A stretch of 64,000 bases of DNA, taken from Gautieria morchelliformis (Eukaryota; Basidiomycota; Agaricomycetes; Gomphales; Gomphaceae). Of this stretch, positions 24,641 to 37,230 are shown in pieces (the first letter of the stretch is position 1; every line of letters begins with the position of its first letter). The notes under the pieces were generated by a model. That model was not told the DNA's origin. It did no database searches and saw only the letters and a program-made list of their open reading frames with translations. The stretch lies in the NCBI GenBank assembly GCA_015179125.1, contig WHVA01000073.1:1-64000 (forward strand), read 5' to 3'. Made by a program: the position numbers and the translations under genes.

Positions 24641-25869
24641 CCTGACTCCATTTTCCACCCAATGCATTATGTACCACCTGAAAACATTAACAGTCAGACC
24701 AGAGTCCGGCAGTCAAGGCTTTTAACTGCTCGTCTCGCGTTAACGTTCCACGTACCATCTTTGGTCAGGTAGTAAAGACCTCTGTATGTTTACCTGACAA
24801 CGGCCCTGTGCATGAAAGTGGGATGAAAGCTGGGGCTCATCGTGTGTCGTAAGATAAGTCTACTTGGCACGCCATTACTCCCAACTGACCATTAGCTACT
24901 AGCTTTGGGCAGGCACGAAAAAGTCATGTCAATGGGCGCGTCCAACCTTGACGCAATTTCAACGGGGCTTCGAAATTAACAACTGACCTGCCGGCCTGTA
25001 AGCAAACTGATTGACCCACACGTCTCAAGATCTCGCGCAGACATTCTGCGTGGCACTAGACTCTCAGCAATGTACTAAAAGCATGCAAATTAGTGCTTAC
25101 ATTCTGAAATTGTAACAGGGTACGATGCATCCCATATATTTTATGATTTTTGGAGAGCTTGATGAGCACACATGCAGGAAATATATGTTCTCTGGAGCTT
25201 ATTTGAATCGTGAATTATCCGGCGCTTGAGCAACAATTCCATCATCTCGCCTGATTAGCCTGGTTGTTTCTGCTCAGCCCTTCAAAGACCAAGGCTAGAT
25301 CAACTTGCGCCATTCCCGGAAACATTCAAACGAGTCTCGGAAGTGCTACTGTAGACGTGCTTGGGGCTGACACGTGACATACTAGCCTTATTGTGACTTG
25401 GGATACCATAGCTCAGACCTCTTAGCAACGTGCGCTGGCTTCATTTGCCCCGAATCGGGCAATCAAAGTAACTGCTGATCTGTTCCTCGTACTAACCAAC
25501 AGTGGGTAGAGAAGCTGTCGCTGCTTTGACCTGCTTGTCTTCTTCCTGCGCGATGAGTCCACCCTGGCTCCCGATGGTCGCAGTTCTGCCGACTTCAACA
25601 GGCTCGACGTTCATTATCTCACTAGTACATATACTCTGAGGTCTCATGGATCGACGGTGGACCTGTTCTCACTGCTTGCTCCCTGGCATGGACCTTGTCT
25701 CGATGGATTCAAATATCATGATGCCACTCTTCTAACTTCCCTTTCAGCAACTTGACGCCTGGGCCCGTGAGTTTCCAGTTCCCAGTCGCCCCCACGAATT
25801 ATTTATAAACACGGTACACACTGGCATGCAGTATTTCACAGTGCGCCCGATATAATCACCGTTTCTGTA
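24641..25869. other. No gene seen
   Basis: About 1.2 kb between the two DUF6533-like copies has no supported open frame, RNA or repeat. Short tandem-free sequence of mixed composition only. Confidence 0.5.
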
Positions 25870-27350
25870 AGCATGCTAACTCGTGGATCCAGTGGTTGCG
25901 GTAGCAATGCTGGTACGTACACTTTGTCCGAGACGGCTGTTTCTCAGAAAGGGTACTCACAATAGCTTTACGACCACATCTTAACGCTAGATTTGGAGGC
26001 TCACGTTGTCTGGCCAGCACGATGGAATGTGATTAAAGTTCTTTATTTTTTGACAGCATATCTGGGGTTCATGGAATGCGGTCTATTCTTCTTTATGGAT
26101 TGTCTGTTCTCTTCTCGGACACCTGTCCTTCTTGAAGCCCAACGCAAACCCTTGACAGCTACCGGAGGTATAGCCTCTTCACCACTCATTTGCTCACAAG
26201 TGTACAAAGCTAGAGAACGTGAGCGATACTGAAGCCGCTCGATGTTCTAGCCTTTTGATGGTGGCTTGAGTCCTGCTGGTATGTAGCAGAACGTTCGTCA
26301 TACTACCGCAACCCTGGGCTTCGAAATTGACGTGTTCCGTATAGTTGTCCTTATTCGCAGGACATGGGCCGTTTTTGCAGAACATTGGGTATATGTCTTG
26401 GTGTATTCTGGGCAGCGACTGTGGCCGTGGCTTTTGTCCTCGTCGCTATGAGCCTGGGCCAAGTGCAATGCACGTTTGACGCAACTCCTACATATGGATC
26501 TAGGGACTTTTAGACATTCCCAGGCCAGTTCTTGAAGCTACGAATTGTATCCCAATTAGATTTCCGGGTCCAATCGGGGCTGTGGACTTCATCCTTTTGA
26601 TGCTCTTGGAATCCGGTGTGTTCAAATCTCTTCTTGTTTTTTCTTCTTTGTTTTCGACAAGATTATCAATTAACGGGTTTACACCATGGTCATCGTGGCC
26701 TTAACCCCGCACAATTCCAGGTTATACCGTACGTATCTTTAATTATTGCTCGTCGTGCTCTGTATCAGATTGTCCCCCATTCAGTCCAAGGATGGAGCTC
26801 TTCCACTTCAGCTGTGACACTCTACAGAGATGGTAAGGGACAATCTTTGCTTATCCATTTGTTGTCATATAAAACGTCCTTCACTGGAAGGAATGCGCGC
26901 ATTTTTTTGATTATCAAACAGCCATTTCAGTACTGAATATTGTGGTACTTGTGAGTTCGTGGACCCATGACGTGCGGATGACTTGCAGCCGATATTTCGC
27001 ATCGTATATGCAGTGCTCGTCTTGTAAGCATATGAATTTGTTCCCTTCGCCCGTGAGCTCGGTTAACTCCCTCATCCTAGGAAACAGAGAACGCTCCATG
27101 CAACTCTCATCAAACGCATACTTCTTAACCTGCGAGCTACGTTATCTGACGACCATGACCTTCAACTCACCAACGGCTACTGCTTATCGACTTTTGTGTT
27201 TGCTAATTCTGACCTGGATGGAACACGTGTCGACTATACCGACCACTGTTGGTGAGCAGGACTCCCAGATATCGCCTACAACAGGGAGGCAATGCATAGA
27301 TCCGGGGGGTATAGTGCATTCGATTAATTCGTATCAGCATACTTGAGCGT
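25870..27350 (+). pseudogene. DUF6533-like copy 2, apparently decayed
   Basis: This repeats the exon order of copy 1: the YDH-type start followed by TLDLEAHVVWPARWNVIKVLYF at 25970-26060, a segment matching the FRTW..F exon around 26350-26480 (hydrophobic VAVAFVLVAMSLGQVQC-like when compared with copy 1), and a conserved donor region near 26590-26620. Nucleotide similarity to copy 1 is clear in these exons and their splice sites. Several coding stretches are out of frame with each other, and the first long exon runs into sequence unlike the family, so I treat it as a tandem duplicate that has decayed. A few unusual introns could still rescue it. Confidence 0.5.
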
Positions 27351-27860
27351 GCGCTGTTGCGGTTTCATATTTGTTTCGATTTGAGGCTAGGCGGCGGATC
27401 CACAGTTCTGATTAATCCTTATGCCAGGTATTGCTGTTTTGGTATTTTGACGAGTATCTCCCGGGGACCGCGTTGACATCTCGACCAAGAATAATCATGC
27501 ATTCGTGCTCTTCTGCAATTCTTCATCAATTTCTTTGAGGCATTGCCATTGGCGCAGTACTGCATCGAGCATAGCTAGGTTGGCACGACTGATCGAGTCA
27601 ACTTTGCACCTATCACTTTGCTTCCAGATTCCAACTGAGTATGTGGAGCTGAGAGAAGTGGTGGTGAATCTCATGGTAACTGGCATATCGGTGTATCGCA
27701 GGCAATGCTAAAATGAACTCATTCCCACACGAACTCTGCCAGCCACAGTGGCGCCATGCCTGCTTCGAGTAATCATCACATATATGAGCATATTCAGATG
27801 CTTTCACATCGAAGCTTGATGTGTTCGACCAACGTGGGCGTACAGATGATAGGAGAGAAG
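27351..27860. other. No gene seen; imperfect repeat
   Basis: No supported gene. An imperfect direct repeat with the core agatgctttca is visible near 27797 and again near 27929, the second copy inside the last exon of the following gene. It is short and of unknown meaning. Confidence 0.4.
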
Positions 27861-30100
27861 TTACTTCTGTGGCGACAGTGACATACCATGGCTACTTCGA
27901 CCACACTGACATAGACGCAGATACTTAGATGCTTTCATATTAGAACTTGATTGGCTCAATCTTCTTAGGGTAGGGATGCTGGGAGCACCGCCAAGAACCC
28001 CTCTGCTCTTTGCGGGCGAACCACGGGGGCTCCCACTATTCGACTTGGACCCCCCTCGGAGCATCGAGGTCGGCGGGGACCCAATCACCCGGGAAAGGGT
28101 CCATGGGAGTTCGAACTGTGCACGACAGGCGAACGCAACATACCGAGCGAGTTCAAGATGCAACATTGCGTAATACGTTGTTGATGCCTTGCGTGTAGTC
28201 TGGGACGAGATGAGACATGTTAAAATCCATCAAACAATCAAATGACGGACCAGTATTATTCTCTCGATGCCGGATGCAAAGAGGTCAGCATGGAGCTTAT
28301 GGGCCGAATACTCATTGTCCGCTGGAAGGTCAAGGTCTTGTGCAGCTTTTGCAAGCGAGTTTAAGAGTTGAAAGTGGCTCGTCTGTCAACCCATGTTCAA
28401 TGATGACCAATGACTAGTCAAGACATCCTCCCACCAGATATCCCATGGCTTCAAACTCAACACCTCCCGTCATGCCTCCAGGTGCCCGCGGCCGCTCCAC
28501 TTTGGCCTCGTCGGTTTGATCAAGGCTCCAGACGGGATTCTGGGGATGACAAAAGACCCAAAAGTAATCTCGACACACGTCTGAGAGCTCCTGGAGGTAT
28601 GCCTTAAATATACGTGGTAAATGAAGCGAGGCCATGAATGCATGTGGCGAAATGGGTGTTGATGGGCATTCCGTTGGAGGGGGTGCGGGAGTGAGGAGAA
28701 GAGCGCGGACGAGAGAGTAAAGCGTCGTATGAGGGGCTGGCAGAGCGTCAACGGGTACTGGCATGGTGGGTGTTGCAGGAGGATGGGCTGCAGACTTTTC
28801 AAAGGCCTCGCGGCGCTGCCGGATGTTTTGTCCCGCCGAACTCTGCGAGGTTGCGGGGTATATCTCGAAAAGAATCTGAAGGAGATCGACGATCAGTTGT
28901 CGCGTGCAGAGGTCCCCGGGTTTCTTGTCGCTGTACAAGAGCGACACCAGCTGAACAAACGGCGTTGGGCAGGAGCAGCGCAGCGCGAAACAGCCAATAG
29001 ACGATGTCGATAGTCCTTTGAAACAACGAAGTAGCTCATGTAAGATCTGGTCATCGTGCTGTTCCTCTCTGTCAAGAATGGAAAGATATGGGATAGGTTA
29101 CACGAGGTAATATCAAACACACCTCCATTCAATCTCCAATATCTCAACGAGACGGGTTAACAGTGCTGCATATCCCCCATTTCGCAGGAACGCTTCCGAC
29201 CAGCTAGGTACAGTCAGCTTTCAAGACGCATACATGCAGGCCACGATCATTCACCTGGCTGTCTCATTGCGCAGCAGTAGCCGAAGTTTCTTAACTACTT
29301 CGAGTTCTAACTGGGTGCTTGATGTGTCTGAGAGCATGGTACAGAAGGCGGCAGGGGATGGATCTTTGACTGGACCTTTTCCTGGCTTACTTGTGCCCGG
29401 CTTTGCATTGCCCGCAGAGTGGGAAATAGACCGAGGGAAGTCCAGGGATGTTCCGCGAGAATGTCCTAGAGCGCTCGATGGCCTTCCGGAGCCTTCAAGC
29501 ATGAACGGCGCCATGGGGGCACCCAGGCTGCTGTTCCCAGGTTGGGGAGGAACGGGGAAATCATAATCGAGGAAGTTCCTGCGAGGGGGGTCTAAATTAG
29601 TGCTGCTAAGAGATCTTCTGAGTTTGGGTCGTTTGACGGGATGGGGAGAGGCCAGGTCTGGGCTCGTAAGGACATGAGAAGACCGTAACATGGCCGCTTT
29701 CACAGGGGAATCTAACGTGGCTAGCTTGGGCCGTAAATTAGTGGGGATTTGGAGATCATCCTGCACGAACACCGCGTAGGTTCAATCGGGTAAGCGCATG
29801 CGCGTAGATATAGACACGCACCAGTAACTTTTCGAACTCGCGATCTGTCGCCAATGGCTCTATGGGTTCCTTCTCGGGCACGCGCATTGTCTGTGCATGT
29901 TGCCCCCTCTTGCCATCGTACGAGTGTGGGGTGCTTGGAAACGTTGACTTTGGCGGGCTCCGTTGTGTGATCTGCGGTAGAGAACCAGGCCTATTGTTCT
30001 CCTTGCCCTCAGAGCTGTGGGCGGGATGGTAGGCTGTGGTAGCATCTTTGGCGTCGACGCCTGGGTTGCGCTTTGCAGCGGGAAGGATGCTCTTGAACAT
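27861..30100 (-). CDS. GBD/FH3 (formin N-terminus) protein without FH2
   Basis: Six exons (30100-29822, 29760-29255, 29203-29123, 29068-28435, 28382-28251, 28187-27861) give about 652 residues in an unbroken frame. The N-terminus has a degenerate GTPase-binding start (LQIPTNLRPKLATLD) after a Ser/Pro-rich stretch. The armadillo-like FH3 part follows: WSEAFLRNGGYAALLTRLVE, ILHELLRCFKGLS, LCTRQLIVDLLQILFEIYP, and near the end LHLELARYVAFACRAQFELP, then a Gly/Ser/Pro tail. Diaphanous-type formins use this module to bind Rho and autoinhibit the FH2 domain. No FH1 or FH2 domain follows, and the next kilobases hold none. I infer a stand-alone Rho-effector scaffold. The ATG at 30142 is an alternative start. 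The last exon end is the least certain. Confidence 0.75.
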
Positions 30101-31838
30101 TCTGGGGGTGTACAGGCGTGATGGCTTGTCACAACAAGTCACAACCGCGAAACCAAGTCGCGGTCACGTGATGCGTGACCTCGAACTATTGTGTGCGGTT
30201 GTGGGCAATGACGGCCCGGCAATATACTATATATTACGTAAACAAATAAGTATACAATGCTATCAAGAGGTTTGTTCTGCCGATAGCGATTGTCACTTGG
30301 TATTGCCGGTGCAACTCGTAGAGCGGTCAGTGCGTTCAGTGCCTGGACTGGTACCAAGATCGAAGATCATCATCAATATACTCGCCAGCGCCGATTTAGA
30401 CCCTTCTGTTCCCGGGAAGAAATAGGACAACTATTGGTCCATGTAAAGGTTTCTTCGTCGAAGGATGTTAAACCAGCTGAAGACAGACGAGTGGTTAAAT
30501 GAACACGTGTCTCAGAAGGCCGATTGAAAACTTCGCGCCCTGAGAGTGTACAGAGGCGGGGAAGCGTATGCCATGCTAAGCCCGCCAGATAAAAAGTTGT
30601 GCAACATATTGAACGATATGCATCTCGCCCAGCGCATGAAAGAACACATTGCATTGTCAAACTTGTAGAGCAACTGGACCCGCGAGTTTGCGCGACGACC
30701 AGGAATGGCCTGGTTGTAAAACAAACAGTAAAATGAGATTATAACAATGAACGGCAAACTCAAATACCGGGCTGATCTTACGCAAACCTACAGACCTTTT
30801 TTTACGTGTTCGCATCACCAGTGTGGTGTCAGCATTGGTAGTAGTTTGTCTTCCGGACTAGTCGCACCTTGGCTCATTTTATTCTTCGAATGATTGATGC
30901 ATATCCGTTCATACCGTACCTTCCGTAAATAGAGTATTCCTCGTGGAGGTGGGACCGCTACGGGCCGTCAATAACACAAGGGCTTACGCTCCCTGAGAGC
31001 TAGATCCCCGGACCAAAAGCAGCCTGCAGCGGATTTATGCGATCGCGACGGTGTGAATATCACGGAACAGGGCATGGTGCTGGTTTCCGCCTCGGTGGGT
31101 GTGTAAGCGTGACGACGTCACAGCCTTGCTGATATGAACACTTCTGGCTCTCTTCCTCTTTCGGTGTACAGGTTTCAAAAAAGCTGTGGCACGTCTCCTT
31201 CTTGATGTTTTACTGATCCTGTAGAACAGATACCATCCCTTTGTTCCATTTTGTTTTGGCGTACTGATGATTCGACCGGAACTGAATCCCGCCATTGGCA
31301 ACGGCGCGTCTATCCGAGTAAGTTTTTTTTTCTTCCAAGACCGTGTATGAAACACCATCCTACGCGTCACGAGAAGCAGATGGGCATGCAGCATACCGTG
31401 TTGGCTTCTTCCCGCTGATTGCTTACCGCCGTATAATGCCCCGCACATCTCCATATACCGCAACGACTTTCCATCGCAGTACCAGCGCCACCTGTGTGAA
31501 CCGGTACACACCACCTCCGAGATCGACGTGCACGTAATGAGCGAACAGCATGATCAGTAACAACCAACAGATTGAGGTCCTATTTCGTCTGGCTCACGTC
31601 GTGGGTGCGCGGAACTTTGCCCCCCCGTGACGTGGTGTGCCAAAGCATGCATCTTTTTAATTATGATGCAGGGATTCATACGTGAATATCCGCAGTGATA
31701 CAATTGTATTTGGACAACACAGCACTTGTGGTCAATGAGAATAATGGAGAGCCGTTGCGATTCTTCCGAGATAGAGTAAGGGAAACTGATAGGGGCCGCA
31801 GGAAAACAAACAATATCCCGATGAGGGTTTTAATCATC
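30101..31838. other. No gene seen
   Basis: About 1.7 kb between the GBD/FH3 gene start and the end of the first Zn2Cys6 gene. Open frames on both strands are short and lack domains or plausible splice chains. It should contain the promoter of the GBD/FH3 gene near 30100-30400. Confidence 0.5.
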
Positions 31839-34263
31839 TCAAATCACGAGGAGGTCGACGCCAATATCCGGCATGGTATTCCTCCAGTCAACGACACCCC
31901 CTTGGCTGTCCCGTTTTCGCCACACAACCTCCATCAAACGCCGCGTCTGCGACAGGTTCCCGAGGGAGGTGTCCTGCGCATCAAGGCGTTGTTTGAAAAA
32001 GAGGCGCTGCTCCCGCACATTGGTAAGGCACCCCGCCACGCATATCGGGAACACGAGTCCTCGATCCACCTCTGACAGAGCAAGCTTGTTCAGCGCCTGC
32101 ATGGTCGCGTTAACACCTTCCATGATTTCGGGAACAGCTGCATGCGGGTGCCAGGGCGTCAGTGTCCAATGTATACGGCATGGCGGGGCTGACGCACCAG
32201 GGTTATGGTCATTGACCACACTTTGTAAAAGTAATACAGCTGCTTCAAAAAATACATTGGCGACCAGCCGCCGGGTTTCTCCGCCAATAACGGGTTCCGG
32301 CGTCGAAAGCACACTGCTCGCACCCACGAGGTCCACAGTTGGATGAATAGGACTTGGATGCGCAGAGGATGACGCAGTCCCCGTGGAGGGGGGCGCGTTA
32401 ATATCATAATGTTGATCGAGCAAATGTGGGAAGACCTCGGGCGACGCGGTGACCCACGTTGCGCGGAGATCGTGCTCAATCGTGTCGCTGCGCTGCAATA
32501 GCTCGCGGACGCTCAACCTGTGGCTTTGCTGGTGCTGCATTTTCCAGTGCGCGAGATTCGCGGTCTCGGCGAGCGCGTACATGACGCCGTCGGGGCACCC
32601 CGTGAGAGCGTCCATGTGCAGGTTTTGTACCTGGCCGTCTTGCGGGGAGCCTGGCCAGTAGTTCTGTTGGTCGGCGCGGAAGAGCCGGCGGTAGAGATTC
32701 ATGAAACGGGGCACGCGTTGCATGCCGATAGCTGAGATGATATCGAGCCACTTTGTAGCAAATGTCAGCCATGCGTGCGTAAGGGCGCAAACTGTGTCGG
32801 CTCACCATGGTCATTTGCGTTGTAAATCTGGCAGAGGGGCTGAGCTGCAACCACTGAAGACGGGGATTTGCGACACTGTTGAGAGGACACTCTGCTAACC
32901 AGTCTGAAGCCACGTTCAAGGGGAGCTGCCATTCTCCCCCTCCGCCGCAAAATATCCAGTAGCTGACGAGGTGGATAGCTGCGGTGGCATCCTGCTCCAT
33001 GTAGCGATGGTGTCGCTGCCTGGAGTCGAGCAGCTGCCACCACGCCTGGTCGTAGTACTGCCTTGAGAGCGAATACAGGGAATTTTCAGCAGTAGGGTTC
33101 TCGAGGCCCTCGGCAACGCGCATTTGACTCTTGTGAAGCGCAGCGAGAGCACATATCGCGTTTGTGACTACGCCTACGGGCTCGCGGATGACGAGATCGT
33201 GGAAGACGGAGGTGACGCTGGGACCAGCGAAGAGGAACTGAATCTGGCGGACGCGTCTAAAGTAATAAAGGACGTAGTGTTCACGGGACTCGGGGCTGGA
33301 GGCGGAGGCGCTGAGGTGGGCAGTCTGCTCGTAATATGAGTGGCTCGGGACGAAGGGCAATATGGTGCCGAGATCGCTCTCGATCACGTGCGGGCTTGGT
33401 GTTGTGAATGAGGAGGGCAAGACTGGAGGGGTGTGGGGGCCCGCGGGAGGGTAGAGATGGAGGTCCAAGGCCGATATGCTCGCGGACAAGTCTAGAGAGG
33501 AAACAGGTCTATAAGGGGGCAGGGGACGCCTGGAGGGGGACGCACCAGGGGTGAGTTGGGGCATCTGTATTGGGGGGTAGGAAGGGGACGTGTTGGCGGA
33601 GCCGCTCTGATCGTAAGCATACTCGTCCGTTTCGTCGCTTCCTGGATCGCCGTGGCGAGTGGTGCGGGTAATTGGGTACTGGTATTGTCCGGGAGACATG
33701 GTGGTTGAGCCGGGGTGGGCGCGGGGTTGGCCGCGAATCATGCCTTGGCTGGAGAGCTGCCGCTTGATTCCGGCCTTGTAGGCCTCGACCTGGGCTTTGT
33801 CCTGGAAAGCAAGGTGAGGGGGCGCGGAAGGGAGAAGCGCAAAGAGGCGTACTCTCATCCAGTCCTAGGGACGATTAACGGGGAGACGGGGTGGGAGACT
33901 GGAGGACTCACAGGTCGGCGTATGCCCCAGCCCAGACACTCGATCTTGAGGCGGATGCATGTCTGGCAAGAGCCGTTGTCGCGCTGCTCATCGCATTTCT
34001 AGAGAGAGCAGGTGAGCAAGGGGCGGTGGCGGTGCGCATGGGACGTGCCTTTCTCCGTAGACGGCAGGTCCTGGGGGAAAGGTGAGCAGAGCGGGAGGGG
34101 AGATGACGGGTCGTACCAGCAACCACCTTTGCCTGGGTGGGGAAACAGTGAGCTGAGGACTGTGGGGGAGGGAGGTGTCAGACGCACCTCTGGCGGCGGC
34201 GAGATCTGGACTGTCTGGCAAAGACCTACTTGCGGCAGCGCCTCTGACGGAGCGGACGGGCAT
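31839..34263 (-). CDS. Zn2Cys6 transcription factor A
   Basis: Seven exons (34263-34230, 34132-34117, 34070-34049, 33998-33912, 33864-33853, 33801-32806, 32750-31839) give about 692 residues and an exact frame. The zinc cluster is split over exons 2-4: GGCWTCRLRRKKCDEQ then NGSCQTCIRLKIECLGWG, giving the C-x2-C-x6-C pattern with all six cysteines. A Pro/Ser-rich linker follows, then the fungal transcription factor middle-homology region (YYFRRVRQIQFLFAG, AICALAALHKSQMR, IHLVSYWIFCGGGG). Exons of 16, 22 and 12 nt encode the DNA-binding domain. The intron after AGAAAG starts with GC rather than GT. A tandem paralogue lies just upstream. Confidence 0.85.
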
Positions 34264-34617
34264 GGCGCTGTCCTGGGGGGTGGGGGGGACGCAGGTGCGT
34301 AGACGTCCTGCATGGGGGTATGGTGCAGGAGAGAAAGGCAAAGGAGTATTTGTCCTGTATGACATTATCCAGACGAAAGGTGGTAGATGGCGGAGGGGGC
34401 CGAGATATGATGCGCGAGCCGAGCAGGGCCCAGCGGAAGCCGAGCCAAGCGCGGATTTCACCGGAAAGCTATACAGCACGAGGCTGAGTCATCCATTTCT
34501 CACAGCACTGGATTACATAACAGTCACAGCAACAAAGCAAGAACACGAAAACACACACAACAGTACACGAGCAGCAGTCCGCACGGTCACCGACGCTGCG
34601 AGCAGCGGTCGTCGACG
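34264..34617. promoter_or_regulatory. Promoter region between the tandem Zn2Cys6 genes
   Basis: This 350-bp gap separates the stop of factor B from the start of factor A, both on the minus strand. It must hold the factor A promoter and the factor B terminator. No TATA element or factor site can be assigned with confidence. Confidence 0.4.
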
Positions 34618-37230
34618 CTACACGAGCAGCAAGTCCGCATTCGACATCTCCCGCATTACGTCCCGCCAGTCCACCTCCACGCCCTCCTCATCCCGCCGCT
34701 CCCAGACGAGCTCCATCAGTCTTTTCGCCTGCGAGCAGTTCCCGAGAACTTCCACCTCCTGCCCTGCCAACGACATCAGGCAGCTCGCAAGGAACGCTCG
34801 GTGCCCCGCATCGTCCGTCATGCATCCGCAGAGCGCTATGCTCAGCCTGATATAGCTCCATCAGCTCGCGCGTCAGTCGTGTCACTGCCACTCACACCAC
34901 GCTTCGTACCACGCTTCGCGAAGCCCCCTCGCTCCCAGGCACCCGCTTCAGGAAATTCACCGTCTCCCCTACTCCGTACTTGATCTCGTCCACGTTCGGC
35001 TTGCACCCCGACAGCACGCTGTGCAGGTACACCCGCGCGGATGACCGGAACACGTCCGCAGCGAGCCGCCGCCGCGCGTCCAGCTCGTCCGTCGCCCCTG
35101 AGATTGAGTCCAGCGTCGCGTCGTGCTCCCGCGAGAGATAGAGTGTCTCGATCTGTAGTAGCTCCTCAGCCCTGTCTGTAGCTCGTCAGTGAATAATACA
35201 TATAGCTACCCGTCGTCCCCGCTCGATCAGGCTCGGCATGCTCAGGTCTCCTGCAGTGTGGTCAGCCGTCTGTGCGTCCCGCCGCGCGCAGTCCACGCAC
35301 CCTGTTTCGTGTGCCTGTCCTTCCAGAACGCGAGGCTCGCCGTCTCCGACATGGCGAGCACCGTCTCGTTCGTGCACCCCATCACAGGCAGCATGTCTAC
35401 CCGCCGCGAGTCCGTCCCCGGGTAGCCGTGCTCCCCGTCAAACAGCTCCCCGTAGATGTCCCGGAACTGCGGCTGCGTCAGCCGCGTCACCGCAGACCAC
35501 ACGTCGAACCACATCGTCGTCCGGATAATAAACTGCATCGACTCGGTGCAGTGCCAGTATGCGTCCAGCGGGCCCCTGTATCGCTCGTCCCGCAGCACCG
35601 TGCGCACCCAGTGTATGGCGACCTGCAGAAAGTAGTTCCACGGCCCGTGCCCCCCGTGAACAGGAAGCAGGACACCACGTGCAGGCCCGCCATCGCGTCC
35701 CCCTCCGTGAGCCTCTGGCTCGGCGTCGCGCGCAGCATCGAGCGCGTCTGCCGGAAGAGATGGTCCATCTCCGCCGTGTCTGCCCCAGCGTGGGGCGGAA
35801 ACTCGATCTGACGCATGCGCTGCTGGTGCACGGCCGACAGCAGACACATGGCGCTGCGCGCCGTCGGGGACGTCTGCGCGAAGCGGAAGATAAAGCTTTC
35901 AATCGACGGGTCCGCGAGCAGGTACTGAATGCGGAGCACATGCAGCATGTAGTGTCTTACGTGGGACGCCTCCTGGCTGTCGCTGATGAACGGAAACACT
36001 GACTGGGAAATTTCAGGCGGCATCGCGGACACGATATCGCTGCTGGGCGACAAGTCTTGCGCTTGATTATTGTAGTAGTCATCACGGATACTATAGGATG
36101 CACCAAACGAGCTTGGGGGCTGCAGGGAAGGCGCAGAAGGCCCTGCATGACAAATAAAAACAGAGTATAACTTCAACGTCTAGTATCGAACACTACACGA
36201 CACAGGTAGACTTGACTAACAAGGCGAAGCCGGAATAGAAGACATGGGAGGACGAGACGACTGCTGCTGCTGCTGCTGCTGATGCTGCTGCTGCGGGGGC
36301 GGCTGCCCGTACGACGGGGGCATGTACGCCAGTTCGGGGTCGAGATGCACGGGCATCGCGCCGACGAGGGGTGGGTGGTGGTGCTGGGGAGGGCCGAGGG
36401 GCGCGTGATGACCTGCGTGTGACGGCCGTGAGGCCTGATCCACCGAGAAAAGCATGTGCACACCTTGGCCTGGTGGCGGCGGAAAGGGCGGCCCTCCGGG
36501 AAGCGGGGGGAAGTGGACCATGTGCTCGTGGGGCCCGCTGTTGTCTCCTCTGACAGACGATATCGGAGGCATGCGGGGGCCGGGACGGTGATGGTCGTTG
36601 TTCGGGGGCGGCATGGAGGCAACGGCGTTGCCTGGGACGAGCGAACCGGGCTCCGTGGAGAGGTTCAGCACGGAGGGATCCTGGTCGGCAGGGCGGACGC
36701 CGCCGCCCGAATGGCCCTTGATCATCCCCTGGGATGCAAGGAACTGCTTGATCTTCTCCCTAAGTTCCTGCACGCTGTTGTTCTCCTGCAACGCAAGCAG
36801 ACTGTGAGCGGGTGCACGCTGCGAACGACGACGACGACGACTGACTCTCATCCAATCCGGCCGTTTTGCGCCAAATCCGAGACATTCGAGACGGAGACGG
36901 ACACACGTCTGACAGTTACCGTCTCGGTCTGGTTGCTCGTCGCATTTCTGCGGGAGACGCGCGCGGGGAACAAAAAAAGTCCGGAAATAAAAAGCATGCG
37001 GGGATGGGCGTTCAAACGTGAGCTACACGCACGTGAGAGTCGAAGAGACGCCACTTTACCTTGCGACGGATTCTACAGGTGTAGCAGCCTGACTTGGCGC
37101 GAACGGCCCCCTTCGCCTTGGGGGCCCCGCCTCTTTTCTTCTTGCCGCCCGGGGTGGAAGAGGCGCCGGGGTCGAGGGGGGCGTCCTGTTGCTGCTGTGG
37201 TGGAGGTGGAGGAAGAGGGAGACTGGACAT
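34618..37230 (-). CDS. Zn2Cys6 transcription factor B (one frame slip)
   Basis: A paralogue of factor A with the same layout. Exons 1-3 are 37230-37060, 36947-36846 and 36785-36221. A fourth starts at 36142, and more follow to 34618. The zinc cluster is SGCYTCRIRRK then KCDEQPDRDGNCQTCVRLRL across the first intron, followed by ECLGFGAKRPDWMR. Then come a Pro/Gln-rich linker with a poly-Gln run and a middle-homology region (HYMLHVLRIQYLLAD, AMCLLSAVHQQRMRQ). At a run of six C (plus strand 35650-35655) the reading shifts by one base, between CFLFTGG and HGPWNYFLQVAIHWV, which are both conserved with factor A. One extra C would restore the frame. The end matches factor A (SQAKRLMELVWERRDEEG). 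Confidence 0.8.
36261..36294 (-). repeat. CAG/CTG microsatellite encoding poly-Gln
   Basis: Nearly pure CTG units on the plus strand, interrupted once by GATG, encode a glutamine run in the linker of Zn2Cys6 factor B. Glutamine runs in such linkers often vary in length between strains. Confidence 0.9.

Noticed and set aside
31035-31514. Minus-strand 159-codon frame
   Set aside because: Low-complexity, basic and without domain. Not supported by splice sites or neighbours.
30200-31800. Many overlapping open frames of 70-160 codons on both strands
   Set aside because: No domain, no consistent splice chain and no codon pattern. Best explained as chance frames.
34263-34313. Earlier ATG at 34313 as the start of Zn2Cys6 factor A
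   Set aside because: Its frame does not join the zinc-cluster exon. The ATG at 34263 joins in frame and gives AAASKGGCWTC.
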